The notes beneath the pieces are model-generated. The model made no database searches and was not told the DNA's origin. It saw only the letters and a program-made list of their open reading frames with translations. 64,000 bases of DNA from contig JAIYDL010000024.1 in assembly GCA_027487515.1 (NCBI GenBank), forward strand, positions 1 to 64,000. Reading direction: 5' to 3'. Numbering within the stretch: position 1 is the first letter of the stretch; each line of letters opens with the position of its first letter. Shown here one piece after another: positions 7,864 through 16,268 of the stretch. The DNA is from Pseudomonadota bacterium (GTDB taxonomy: Bacteria; Bdellovibrionota; Bacteriovoracia; Bacteriovoracales; Bacteriovoracaceae). A program made the position numbers and the translations under genes.

Positions 7864-8736
7864 CTAGCGCAAGTGCTTGAGCGCCGGGATGCTTGTGATG
7901 GAAGTCACGTCCTCACCTCGGCACTCATTCTGGGCGCACCGATTGGAGACCTGACAGCCTTGTGCTGGGTCAAGAACGTAATCATTTTCCCCGCGGACAA
8001 GGATGCCCTCAACCTCATCGGTGTGGTGGTTAAACACCGCCGAACCGGAATTCCCACCGTAGGTATCAAGGCCTGCGACAAAGAATTTTGAGTTAACCTC
8101 ACGCACCGTCGCCCCGTCGGCGATCTTGGTCGGAAGACCGGTCGGGTGGCCGATCACCGCGACGGCAGTTCCAGGAGTGATCTGTCCGTGACGACGGAAC
8201 GCTAGCGCCGGCCGGTCCTGGACTCGTCGATCGAGTTCGATCACCGCGAAATCTTCCTTCGTGTCCTCATCGAGCGCACGGGAAATGATACGTTTGCAGA
8301 GGTACACAGAGGAAAGTGGAACCGTGACCGCCCCCTGATCAGCGGAGTCGACTCGGTAGTCAAAGACCCAGCGGTTTCTGGTGCAATCGGATTGATCCTG
8401 GATGCAATGCCCGGCCGTGACAAGGACGGTCGGTGAAACGAGAAATCCGGAGCAGCTCGCGGCCGAGATTTGGCGCGCAAAGCGCTCGGTCGCACAGATG
8501 CCTCGGGCCTGAAGTGTCGACGCTGAAACAACGGCCTCGGTTGCTCCGAGACGCAGGTTCTCGGGGCCAATCATCGCCGCGGTGGAGCGAGAGAGCTCGA
8601 CGAGAATGGAGTCAGAGGACTCGAAGACGTCGCGGCGGTTATCGTCTCCGTAGATGACGTCGACTTGGGAGGGACGTGCGTAAACGCTAGCACCGGAAAG
8701 AAGGAGTGAGCTCAAAAAGAGGATAGACAGCTTCAT
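7864..8736 (-). CDS. Secreted trypsin-like serine protease (S1 family, V8/glutamyl-endopeptidase-like)
   Basis: The start at 8736 has an AAGGGA Shine-Dalgarno and opens with a signal peptide (MKLSILFLSSLLLSGASVYA). The 290-residue product shows the full triad: His110 in VTAGHC, Asp162 in EDFAVIELD, Ser230 in YGGNSGSAVF. The NSGS form and the IGHPTGLP segment resemble bacterial V8-like enzymes more than vertebrate trypsins. Residues 21-95 may be a propeptide. Eight or so Cys, several in the last 35 residues, suggest disulfides. It acts in the periplasm or outside. It has its own terminator and is not in an operon with the neighbouring S8 protease. Confidence 0.92.
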   Translation of the reverse strand: MKLSILFLSSLLLSGASVYARPSQVDVIYGDDNRRDVFESSDSILVELSRSTAAMIGPENLRLGATEAVVSASTLQARGICATERFARQISAASCSGFLVSPTVLVTAGHCIQDQSDCTRNRWVFDYRVDSADQGAVTVPLSSVYLCKRIISRALDEDTKEDFAVIELDRRVQDRPALAFRRHGQITPGTAVAVIGHPTGLPTKIADGATVREVNSKFFVAGLDTYGGNSGSAVFNHHTDEVEGILVRGENDYVLDPAQGCQVSNRCAQNECRGEDVTSITSIPALKHLR

Positions 8737-8807
8737 CGGAAATCCCTTTCCCACCTGGGGAACAAAATTCTGCAAGGGATCATTCCAGAATGTGAAACCG
8801 AAGAGAA

Positions 8808-9206
8808 CTAAAAGTTTCTTACACTCAGCTCGGAAGGATCCGGAGGAAGGAGCGGCGCTGGCCGCTCGAGCTTAAACCGCCAAACACGGCCATCGGGATC
8901 AACGAGGTCACAGCGCTCTTCATCCGTGCCCAGGAAAAGAAACCGGGAAGCCCCCCGACGGTAATAAAAAAAACTCACCTTCTGTGCAAGGGCCTCGAAC
9001 TCAACTCCATCAAGGAGAAACTCCACGTTGCTGGCCACGAGGTAGGGGGCCGTGGGAACTTTCTTCACCTCAAGCCAGGTCCCCTGGAGGTCAAGGCGCA
9101 TGGAGATGTCCGTGAGCTCGAAGAGCTCGAGCTCAAGGACCTCCGTCAGGAACGAAAGGTAATCTTCGAAGTAAACGGTTTCCAGGGTGAGTCCGCTTAG
9201 GCGCAT
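8808..9206 (-). CDS. Small protein resembling the glyoxalase/VOC fold, possibly leaderless
   Basis: A 132-residue protein. The end of the likely domain, CDLVDPDGRVWRF, is what VOC-superfamily proteins (glyoxalase/bleomycin-resistance type) show at their C-terminal strand, and the alternating strand pattern SGLTLETVYFEDYLSFLTEVL fits the first half of that fold. I would not name a substrate. No Shine-Dalgarno precedes the ATG at 9206. A perfect TATAAT sits so that transcription would start on the A of the ATG, so this is a candidate leaderless mRNA. A TTG at 9221 extends the frame but lies within the -10 region. Confidence 0.6.
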   Translation of the reverse strand: MRLSGLTLETVYFEDYLSFLTEVLELELFELTDISMRLDLQGTWLEVKKVPTAPYLVASNVEFLLDGVEFEALAQKVSFFYYRRGASRFLFLGTDEERCDLVDPDGRVWRFKLERPAPLLPPDPSELSVRNF

Positions 9207-9212
9207 TCGTAA

Positions 9213-9242
9213 ATTATACAAACGATCCCGCTAAAGAGTAAA
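9213..9242 (-). promoter_or_regulatory. Predicted sigma-70 promoter giving a leaderless transcript
   Basis: Minus strand: -35 TTTACT (9242-9237), 18-nt spacer, -10 TATAAT (9218-9213), then six bases to the ATG at 9206. A standard 6-7 nt spacing puts the +1 on the start codon. Confidence 0.55.
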
Positions 9243-9296
9243 CCGCGCCCTCGGAAAGAAATTGATCCCTCGCCAGGACCCCGGTAGGATAGGCCC

Positions 9297-9935
9297 ATGA
9301 GTGACATCCTCCAAAAGCTCCAGGACTCCCGATTCCTTCACGTGCGCCAAGTCTACGAACCCTTCGAGTTCCTGGGCTTTGAGACGCGGAATAAGTACCA
9401 AATCCTCGACGACAAAGAGGGCCTCATCCTGTTTGCCGCAGAGGAGGCCACTGGTTTAGGTGGAGCTCTCCTGCGGCAGATCCTGGGCCACTGGCGAAGC
9501 TTCAAGGTCGTCATCTTTGACCAAGACCGGAACCCCAGGTTTCACCTGCACTTCCCTTTCCGCTGGTTTTTCAAGTCTCTCACGGTCACTGACGATCAAG
9601 GTCAAACCCTCGGCACACTCGAGGAGCGCTTTGCGATCCTGCGCAAAAAGTTCGATGTCCTCGATCCACAAGGAAGAGTGCTGGCAAGGATCAACAGCTC
9701 CTTCTTTCGGTTCTGGACCTTCGAGTTTTTCCACCGAGGGCGGTCTCTCGGAAAGATCCAGAAGAAATGGTCCGGAGGAATGGCCGAGCTCTTCACGGAT
9801 AAAGATAACTTCGTGGTCTCTTTTAGGCCGGGCCTTGAGAAAGAGACTCAAGTCCTCATGCTCGCGACCTGCATCATGGTGGACATCATTTACTTTGAAA
9901 ATAACAAGACGGACCTCGGGGACCTCGTCAACTAG
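9297..9935 (+). CDS. Phospholipid scramblase / LURP-one-related (tubby-like fold) protein
   Basis: A 212-residue protein matching the scramblase-like family in bacteria: VYEPFEFLGFETRNKYQILDD at the start, repeated beta-hairpins of the 'D-x-x-G-x-x-L' type (FDVLDPQGRVLARI), then GKIQKKWSGGMAELFTDKDNFVVSF and a hydrophobic C-terminal helix (VLMLATCIMVDIIYF). Eukaryotic relatives move phospholipids between leaflets or bind membranes; the bacterial role is not established. The C-terminal hydrophobic helix could sit in the barrel core, as in tubby-like folds, or in the membrane. Overlaps the folP stop by 4 nt in convergent orientation. Confidence 0.82.
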   Translation: MSDILQKLQDSRFLHVRQVYEPFEFLGFETRNKYQILDDKEGLILFAAEEATGLGGALLRQILGHWRSFKVVIFDQDRNPRFHLHFPFRWFFKSLTVTDDQGQTLGTLEERFAILRKKFDVLDPQGRVLARINSSFFRFWTFEFFHRGRSLGKIQKKWSGGMAELFTDKDNFVVSFRPGLEKETQVLMLATCIMVDIIYFENNKTDLGDLVN

Positions 9936-10732
9936 AGCTCACCCAGAAGCTCAGGCCGATGGGTTCGAATCCAGACCTCGCCGGTCATCGGAATTGACCG
10001 CAGCACCTCTCCGTGGATTCGGTCCAATTCTTCACGGTCCTGAAGCGTTAAGTTAAAGCGCCTCCGGAGGAAAGACTTCCGCGAAAATCCCAGGAGCCAC
10101 CGGTGATGGCCCGTCGCCTCTTGCAGCTCTTGAAAGTGGTTAAGCACGTACCAGTTCTGTTCAAAGGTTTTAGAGAAACCGAGGCAGGGGTCAAAGATCA
10201 CGCGAGGATGGACGTGGGGTCGGAAGTAGTGGGCGAGATCCAGGAGGAAATCTCTCTCCTCCAAGGGAGAGAGGAACTCCATGTGCTTACCGGTCAGTTC
10301 TCGCGTGGGCGCGAGATTATGACAGAACACATAGTGAAACCGCTCAGAAGAGGAAAGAAAGCTCCGGGCAAAGTGGTCGAACTTCCCCGAAACATCGTTC
10401 CAGAAAAGATTCACCGGAATTTTTTCCTGGAGCCACAGTTGCGCCACCCTTTCGATCGTTTCGGGATGGTAGGTATCGATGCTCACGGCAACGGGCGAGG
10501 CCATGAGCAATGGTAAGAAGGCCTCAAGTCGGCCCCACTCCTGGGCGGCGGTGATAGACCCATTCATCGGGGCCGTTGATTCGGCACCGGCATCGAGGGC
10601 ATCCACGGAACCAAAGGTCTTTAGCTTCTCCTCGAAGCGACCCCTTTGGTTAAACTCACCACCGTCTGAAAAAGAATCGGGGGTGAAATTCATCACCCCC
10701 ATTCGCTTAAGTGTGAACTGTGCCCGGTTCAA
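9932..10732 (-). CDS. folP: Dihydropteroate synthase
   Basis: Joins p-aminobenzoate to dihydropterin pyrophosphate in folate synthesis; cytosolic TIM barrel. The 266 residues show MGVMNFTPDSFSDGG, DAGAESTAP, VSIDTY, FWNDVSG, IFDPCLGFSKT, GFSRKSFL and the terminal WIRTH, all in the expected order. Most enzymes read GGESTRPG in the second motif; here the Arg is replaced (ESTAPM), an unusual change in the pyrophosphate/sulfonamide loop. The gene follows ftsH by 7 nt in the common tilS-ftsH-folP order. It supplies the folate pathway whose folA and thyA genes lie 9 kb away. Confidence 0.93.
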   Translation of the reverse strand: MNRAQFTLKRMGVMNFTPDSFSDGGEFNQRGRFEEKLKTFGSVDALDAGAESTAPMNGSITAAQEWGRLEAFLPLLMASPVAVSIDTYHPETIERVAQLWLQEKIPVNLFWNDVSGKFDHFARSFLSSSERFHYVFCHNLAPTRELTGKHMEFLSPLEERDFLLDLAHYFRPHVHPRVIFDPCLGFSKTFEQNWYVLNHFQELQEATGHHRWLLGFSRKSFLRRRFNLTLQDREELDRIHGEVLRSIPMTGEVWIRTHRPELLGEL

Positions 10733-10739
10733 GGTCCAA

Positions 10740-12635
10740 CTAGGCCGGAGTCGGTTTCCCAGCTCCGAAGAGTGGATTCGCAGCAGGGACGGTTCCCGTC
10801 GGTGCCGTGTCTGTGGGCTTTTTGGTCATCACCGGTTGACCGATGTCTTTCCCGGCAACGATCTCTCGGATCTGTTCAGCGTCAAGTGTTTCCCACACGA
10901 CGAGGGCCTCTGTCAGACGGTGCAAAGAGTCCATGTTGTCCTGGAGGATCCGCTTGGCGACCTCGTAGTTCTTCTGCACGAAGTTTGAGATCTCCATGTC
11001 GATTTTCCGGGAAGTATCGTCTGAGAAACTCACCCCTTCTCCGTACATTGGACTTGGGCTCTGCTTAGCGTAGTTGATCGGTCCGAGCCGCTCGGACATC
11101 CCCCAGTTACAAACCATGCTGCGAGCGAGGTCGGTCGCCCGTTCGATGTCGTTAGAAGCGCCGTTGGTCATTTCGCCATACACCAGCTCTTCGGCGACTC
11201 GACCACCCATGAGGAAGGAGATGAAATTCTCTCCCTTCTCTTTTGAGAGGTTGAGCATGTCTTCGTTCGGAAGCGTCTGAGTCACACCCAGGGCCTGGCC
11301 CCGCGGGATGATCGACACCTTATGAATCGGATCTGTGTAGGGAAGATTCATCCCAACGAGAGTGTGCCCTGCCTCGTGGTACGCGGTGAGCTTTTTTTCC
11401 TTCTCGGAGATCATCATCGACTTGCGCGCAACCCCCATCAAAACTTTATCTTTGGCGTTCTCAAAATCGATCATCGCCAGGGCCTTCTTACTATCCCGGG
11501 CCGCGAGAAGTGCCGCCTCGTTAACCAAGTTGGCCAGATCCGCTCCGGTGAAGCCCGGAGTCCCCTTCGCGATCACTTCGAGGTCGATGTCATTTGAAAG
11601 TGGAGTCTTCCGGGTATGGACTTTAAGGATCTGGTGGCGACCCCGCACGTCGGGACGACCGACGGTCACACGACGGTCGAAGCGGCCAGGCCGCAGGAGG
11701 GCCGGGTCAAGCACATCGATCCTGTTCGTCGCGGCCATGATGATCACGCCCTCGTTGGATTCGAACCCATCCATCTCGACCAGGAGCTGGTTCAGGGTCT
11801 GTTCGCGCTCGTCGTGGCCTCCGCCCATCCCGGCACCACGGTGACGTCCAACGGCATCGATCTCATCGATGAAGATGATACAAGGAGCGTGCTTCTTCCC
11901 TTGCTCGAAGAGGTCTCGCACTCGGGAAGCACCGACCCCGACGAACATCTCTACGAAGTCGGAGCCTGAGATAGAGAAGAAGGGAACACCCGCTTCTCCG
12001 GCCACCGCGCGGGCCAGGAGGGTCTTCCCTGTTCCCGGAGGACCTACCAGGAGACAGCCTTTGGGAATCTTCCCACCGAGGGAAGTGTACTTCTTTGGAT
12101 CCTTTAAGAAGTCGACGATCTCGACCAGCTCTTCTTTGGCTTCTTCGACACCAGCGACGTCCACGAAGGTCATGCGCTTGTCATTCTCGGTGAGCATCTT
12201 GGCGCGCGCTTTCCCGAAACTCATGGCTTTTCCTCCGCCGCTCTGGAGCTGGCGCAGGAAGAAAAAGAAAAAGAGGAAGAGCAGGATCATCGGGAGCCAG
12301 TTGATGAGAAGGGTCGCGAGGAAGCCTTGCTTCTCTTCGCGCTTGTAGTTCGGGATAATCCCGGCGCCTTTGAGGATCCGGAAGGTCTCATCTCCGGTGT
12401 TGCCGGTGAGCTCAAAGTAAGCCCCGTTTTCGTAGCCGGACTTAAACTTTCCTTGGATCGTATTGTCACCCTGGAACGTCACCTGCTCGATGTTACCTTT
12501 CTCGACGGCAGTGATGAAGTTGCTGAAGTTGATATTCTTGGCCGTAACCGTCTTTTGCTCGAGGACCTTCATCACAAAGGCCATGATCAAAATAACAACG
12601 ATCCAAAGCATTAATGTTTTCTGTTGTTTTCTCAT
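10740..12635 (-). CDS. ftsH: ATP-dependent zinc metalloprotease FtsH
   Basis: Membrane-anchored AAA+ protease that extracts and degrades membrane proteins and short-lived regulators. Order of parts in 631 residues: TM1 (8-22), periplasmic domain, TM2 (107-128), Walker A GPPGTGKT (198-205), Walker [10 protein letters not shown], second region of homology [20 protein letters not shown] (split), and the zinc motif HEAGH (420-424) with the distant Asp ligand region [11 protein letters not shown]. The low-complexity Pro/Thr tail is usual. Middle gene of tilS-ftsH-folP, 72 nt after tilS. Confidence 0.98.
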   Translation of the reverse strand: MRKQQKTLMLWIVVILIMAFVMKVLEQKTVTAKNINFSNFITAVEKGNIEQVTFQGDNTIQGKFKSGYENGAYFELTGNTGDETFRILKGAGIIPNYKREEKQGFLATLLINWLPMILLFLFFFFFLRQLQSGGGKAMSFGKARAKMLTENDKRMTFVDVAGVEEAKEELVEIVDFLKDPKKYTSLGGKIPKGCLLVGPPGTGKTLLARAVAGEAGVPFFSISGSDFVEMFVGVGASRVRDLFEQGKKHAPCIIFIDEIDAVGRHRGAGMGGGHDEREQTLNQLLVEMDGFESNEGVIIMAATNRIDVLDPALLRPGRFDRRVTVGRPDVRGRHQILKVHTRKTPLSNDIDLEVIAKGTPGFTGADLANLVNEAALLAARDSKKALAMIDFENAKDKVLMGVARKSMMISEKEKKLTAYHEAGHTLVGMNLPYTDPIHKVSIIPRGQALGVTQTLPNEDMLNLSKEKGENFISFLMGGRVAEELVYGEMTNGASNDIERATDLARSMVCNWGMSERLGPINYAKQSPSPMYGEGVSFSDDTSRKIDMEISNFVQKNYEVAKRILQDNMDSLHRLTEALVVWETLDAEQIREIVAGKDIGQPVMTKKPTDTAPTGTVPAANPLFGAGKPTPA

Positions 12636-12707
12636 GACAGGAACCTTCTTTGTAGCATTAGGAATGGCCGACTGGGAATCGACTGAATTGATTATACCGA
12701 AAGTCCG

Positions 12708-14054
12708 CTATCGTTGGGAAGTAAAGAGATTAGAAAGGTTATACAAGAGTAAAAGCTTGATCGTTTTAGGCAGCCTCTGCTCTTTCTGTCTCCAGGTATC
12801 AAGACATTTCCGGAGAGGGACGAACCGTAGACCTCGTTCCTGACAAAGCTTAGACACCTCGGGGAACCGTGGATCATAGACAGACGAGTTTAACACTTTG
12901 TGTATCACCGGCGTGTCGAGGACGAGGATGAGACCCGGCAGATGCGCCAGAGCATCATGCCGCTCCAAGAGCCGCTGCCATGCCAGTTCGAGTTCGAGCC
13001 TTCCCATAGAGGCCTGGGCCTCTATGGCCTCTGGAGAGAGCCGTCCGAGCGCGGCGGCGATCGCTTTGTCGGCGGTCACGAATCCGCGCCGGTAAAGGAG
13101 AAGGAGTCCGGGCGAGTAGTACGCCTCGACCCCTCCGCTAAAGTGGAAGGGCCCTTTCTTTCGGTTCTCGATCGCCAGGAGCATCCGCTCCACAGGGGTT
13201 GAGGTCTCGCCTCGATCCTTGAGCGAGTACCGATGGATGAGCTTCTGAAGCTCCGACGAGGAGAACCGAGTGCCTTCGATCGCGGCCCCGGCTTCGAAGA
13301 CATGCACGTGACGGACGTCGGCGCGGGAAGCCGGGAGATCCACCTTCAGGAGCGAGGCCATGGAGTTCGCCCACTGAGCGTAGAGCTTTAAGTATTTCGG
13401 ATACCGAGCGAGGACCAACGGAGAAATCTTCTCCCGCACATAGTTGCGCTCAAACCGCACATCCCGGTTCGTTGGATCAACAGCGGAGGGAAGGTTGACG
13501 AACTGACCAAGCCGCTCGATCTGCGCTCGGGTCACACACAGGAACGGTCGCACGATCCGGTGGTTCCTTACCGGGATGCCGATCGCCGATCGCACCTGCG
13601 CTGACCGGTGGCGCTGCATGAAGTTCCATTCAAAAGAATCGTCCAGGTGATGCCCAACCCAGAGGAGCTCTTGAGGTGCCAGCTCTGCTAGGCAAAGCCG
13701 GCGCCGCTCTTTGCGCGCGCGCTCTTCGAAGTTCCCCGCAGAGGATTGAAGATCCGTGGCGCGGAGTTCAACGAAAGGAATCTCCTGCTCGGCACAGAAC
13801 CGCCGAACGAGCTCTCCCTCCTGCTGTTGAGCTGGTCGCGTTTGATGGTTGACAAAAATCGCCCGCACGGGTCCGAGCTTCTGCTGCCGGCGAAGCTCGT
13901 GGGCCACCCAAAGCAGGGCCATAGAATCGGGCCCACCGGAGACTGCAACAGCATGATTTCCGGCGAGCTCGCGAGGGCTTGCCGCACGACTGAGAAAGCG
14001 CCAGAGGTGCTTTAAAAAGAGGGTTTGGTAAGCAGCAGAACTCAATTTTTTCAT
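12708..14054 (-). CDS. tilS: tRNA(Ile)-lysidine synthase
   Basis: Converts C34 of the CAU-anticodon tRNA-Ile to lysidine using ATP and lysine, so that it reads AUA. The N-terminal PP-loop AVSGGPDSMALLWVA (residues 36-50), the VGHHLDDSFEWNFMQ segment and FERNYVREKISPLV are characteristic. The C-terminal third (residues 300-448) is less conserved and ends with the domain that clamps the tRNA. The 448-residue length is normal. First gene of the tilS-ftsH-folP cluster, divergent from a CAT-anticodon tRNA gene 68 nt away. Confidence 0.93.
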   Translation of the reverse strand: MKKLSSAAYQTLFLKHLWRFLSRAASPRELAGNHAVAVSGGPDSMALLWVAHELRRQQKLGPVRAIFVNHQTRPAQQQEGELVRRFCAEQEIPFVELRATDLQSSAGNFEERARKERRRLCLAELAPQELLWVGHHLDDSFEWNFMQRHRSAQVRSAIGIPVRNHRIVRPFLCVTRAQIERLGQFVNLPSAVDPTNRDVRFERNYVREKISPLVLARYPKYLKLYAQWANSMASLLKVDLPASRADVRHVHVFEAGAAIEGTRFSSSELQKLIHRYSLKDRGETSTPVERMLLAIENRKKGPFHFSGGVEAYYSPGLLLLYRRGFVTADKAIAAALGRLSPEAIEAQASMGRLELELAWQRLLERHDALAHLPGLILVLDTPVIHKVLNSSVYDPRFPEVSKLCQERGLRFVPLRKCLDTWRQKEQRLPKTIKLLLLYNLSNLFTSQR

Positions 14055-14074
14055 CGGACAAACATTTAATAATA

Positions 14075-14103
14075 TTGACGGACAGTCTTGGGAAATCTAG
14101 TAT
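14075..14103 (+). promoter_or_regulatory. Predicted sigma-70 promoter of the tRNA gene
   Basis: -35 TTGACG (14075-14080), 17-nt spacer, -10 TAGTAT (14098-14103). Transcription would begin near 14110, about 13 nt before the mature tRNA 5' end. Confidence 0.65.
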
Positions 14104-14122
14104 GACACTACTTTTTTATCGG

Positions 14123-14199
14123 GGCAACGTAGCTCAGTTGGTGAGAGCACAGCATTCATAACGCTGGGGTCGGCAGTTCAATTCTGCCCGTTGCTACCA
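14123..14199 (+). tRNA. tRNA with CAT anticodon, most like elongator tRNA-Met
   Basis: A 77-nt cloverleaf with encoded CCA. Acceptor GGCAACG pairs with CGTTGCT (one G-T pair), D arm AGCTCAGTTGGTGAGAGC, anticodon loop TTCATAA (anticodon CAT), T arm GGCAG-TTCAATT-CTGCC, discriminator A. Sequence features (GGC...GTAGCTCAGTTGGT, GGGGTC variable region) resemble elongator Met tRNAs. A CAT anticodon is also that of tRNA-Ile2, the TilS substrate, and tilS is the adjacent divergent gene, so the Ile2 identity is not fully excluded. Confidence 0.93.
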
Positions 14200-14344
14200 T
14201 CTTTTTGGTGGCCCATTCTTTTTATCCCCTGATCACATAGGTCCGAACCCCAGTTTTAGGTATTGCCGAGGCTGAGTGTCTTATTAAATTTGAAGAGACA
14301 CAGACTTTGATGAACGCCCTGAGACACAAAACTAACTCAGCGGG

Positions 14345-15232
14345 CTACGGGATAGCGTAATTCTTCATCAACGCCTGAGCAATAGGATTAGAGATCTTTC
14401 GCTCAGAGCAAATGAGAAAGAGTTCCTCGAAGACGCCGGAGAGCTGCCCGATCTCCACCAGCTCCCGTGCTTCGAGTTGACGCTGGACCGTTGGCCGAGA
14501 GGCAGGAATCATCGCCAAGTTATTGGTACACATGAGCTTCTTGAGTGCGATGTCCTGGGTCTCTGCGATCACATCCACGTTGACCCCGTTAAGCTTCATC
14601 CAGTGCTCGATATCATAGCGGAGCTGACTATCGAAGGTCGGGAGAACGAAAGGCTGCTCGTTGAGGGACTCCGGGAAATTTTTCGCCAGAGTTTTGAACC
14701 GCGGGGCCCCGTAGACTGAGACGGGTCGCTTGGACAACGACCGGTGAAACAAGCCTTTGTTGGCCTCACTGTGAGGCAAAAAATTGGTGATGGCAATGTC
14801 GACCTTATGGGCCCGCACCTCCCGGAGGAGGTCTTCGAACTTCCCTTCGATCAAGGTGATCTTACAAGGCGCTACTTTGAGTGCCGTCTCCGTCAGCTGC
14901 AGGACCACCTGCTTGGGGATGCTGTCCAGGGCGCCGATGGAGATGTTCATCTTCGAGGGACGTAAGCGGTCGTGGAGAGCTTCGTACATCTCCCCGCCGA
15001 GGCTGAAGATGTTCCGTGCGTAATCTAGCGCAATCTTCCCGTGCTCGGTGAGGATGAGCTTTTTGTGCTGGCGCTCGAAGAGCTGGACCCCGAGGTTTTC
15101 TTCAAACTGCTTGAGCTGCGCGCTGAGCGTGGGCTGCCCGAGGAGAAGCTTCTCTGCCGCCTTGGAAATGCTCCCCAGTTCGGCGATGGTCTTGAAGTAG
15201 AAAAGGTGGTGATAGTTGATCCACTTAGACAT
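14345..15232 (-). CDS. LysR-family transcriptional regulator, NhaR-like
   Basis: DNA-binding regulator. Residues 1-60 form the winged HTH: INYHHLFYFKTIAELGSISKAAEKLLLGQPTLSAQLKQFE is very close in pattern to NhaR, the activator of Na+/H+ antiporter genes in enterobacteria. Residues about 95-295 are the periplasmic-binding-protein-like effector domain. The 295-residue length is normal. No antiporter gene is adjacent; the divergent neighbour is a response regulator, 361 nt away. A CPA2-type antiporter lies at 43154-44212, too far to infer control. The 145 nt between the tRNA and this gene's stop contain a GTGTCT...AGACAC hairpin near 14277-14302. Confidence 0.88.
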   Translation of the reverse strand: MSKWINYHHLFYFKTIAELGSISKAAEKLLLGQPTLSAQLKQFEENLGVQLFERQHKKLILTEHGKIALDYARNIFSLGGEMYEALHDRLRPSKMNISIGALDSIPKQVVLQLTETALKVAPCKITLIEGKFEDLLREVRAHKVDIAITNFLPHSEANKGLFHRSLSKRPVSVYGAPRFKTLAKNFPESLNEQPFVLPTFDSQLRYDIEHWMKLNGVNVDVIAETQDIALKKLMCTNNLAMIPASRPTVQRQLEARELVEIGQLSGVFEELFLICSERKISNPIAQALMKNYAIP

Positions 15233-15593
15233 CGAGAAATCCTTTGTTAGCTTCGATCGTATGCGAAAAAGTGACTTCTCAAAAATCGATAATAAGTATT
15301 CGACCCATCACTTAATATGATCGACTCGCCTCCTCATGTTGGAGAGACTCCAGCGGTCACTCCCCCCAAGCTTTGATCCTAGAATCAACGAAGCTCTACG
15401 GGGGCGATGAAGCTCATTCCAATCAATCGACAACACGCATTCGATCCCTTCGCTTTTAAGAACCGCCACGATCCTTCAAGTGACCCGTAAAGAAATTTTA
15501 ACGTGGACCACGAACAAAGTTTCAGAGCATTAAGCGTTGACACGGAAACTCCTGAATCCTAACTTAATTGGAGTTCCCTTAGCGAGGTTAGGT
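15233..15593. promoter_or_regulatory. Divergent intergenic region between the LysR-type and response regulator genes, with one promoter candidate
   Basis: 361 nt, AT-rich near both ends. A consensus -35 TTGACA at 15537-15542 is followed after 17 nt by a weak -10 TAACTT (15560-15565), suitable for the response regulator. ATCGA-type pentamers recur near 15256-15325 close to the LysR-type gene and may be self-regulatory sites, a guess. I see no further gene in the region. Confidence 0.45.
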
Positions 15594-16268
15594 ATGATGA
15601 ACATCCTTGTCGTCGAAGACGAAAAAAAAGTCGCAGCTCTCATACAACAAGGTCTCCGGGAGGCAGGCTATCAAGTCGAAACGGCCGAGTCCCCAACGCT
15701 CGCCCGCGAGGCCATGCGGACCCAACGCTTCGATCTGATGATCCTCGATGTCATGCTTCCGGATCAAAGCGGTATGGACTTTGCCAAAGAGCTCCGGATC
15801 GGTGGTCACAGGGGGTTCATCCTCATGCTCACCGCCCTGTCTACCACGAAAGACAAGATCCAGGGGTTAGATGCTGGGGCGGATGACTACTTAAGTAAGC
15901 CCTTCGAGTTTGAGGAGCTCCTGGCGCGAGTCCGGGCACTCTTTCGCCGAAAGATCGACGATAAGGCGCAACTGAAGAACGGAGAGCTCATCATGGACCT
16001 CATTGGTCGCTGGGTGACCCGGGAGGGCATCCGCATCGACCTTACCACCAAGGAGTTCACACTGCTTGAGCTGTTCCTCAGGAACGTGGACCGAGTCCTC
16101 GACCGGAATGCCATCGCTCGGCAAGTCTGGGGAACGGACTTTGATCCGGATTCGAACGTCATCGACGTCTACGTGAATCACCTGCGGAAAAAGCTCGATG
16201 TCCCGTTCCCCAGGAAGATCCTGAAAACCGTCGTGGGCCAGGGTTATGTCCTCAGTAAACTGGAATAG
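15594..16268 (+). CDS. OmpR/PhoB-family response regulator
   Basis: Receives phosphate from the histidine kinase encoded next and binds DNA. The receiver domain (residues 2-118) has the acidic pair Glu8-Asp9, phospho-acceptor Asp52 in LMILDVMLPDQSG, switch Thr in MLTALS and Lys in YLSKPF. The C-terminal winged helix (about 130-224) ends with GTDFDPDSNVIDVYVNHLRKK (split) and VVGQGYVL. It resembles the CopR/CusR-like subgroup. Two adjacent ATGs (15594, 15597) follow a GAGG Shine-Dalgarno. The kinase start overlaps this gene's end by 23 nt. The CP-ATP-grasp block begins just after the kinase, making it a candidate target. Confidence 0.94.
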   Translation: MMNILVVEDEKKVAALIQQGLREAGYQVETAESPTLAREAMRTQRFDLMILDVMLPDQSGMDFAKELRIGGHRGFILMLTALSTTKDKIQGLDAGADDYLSKPFEFEELLARVRALFRRKIDDKAQLKNGELIMDLIGRWVTREGIRIDLTTKEFTLLELFLRNVDRVLDRNAIARQVWGTDFDPDSNVIDVYVNHLRKKLDVPFPRKILKTVVGQGYVLSKLE

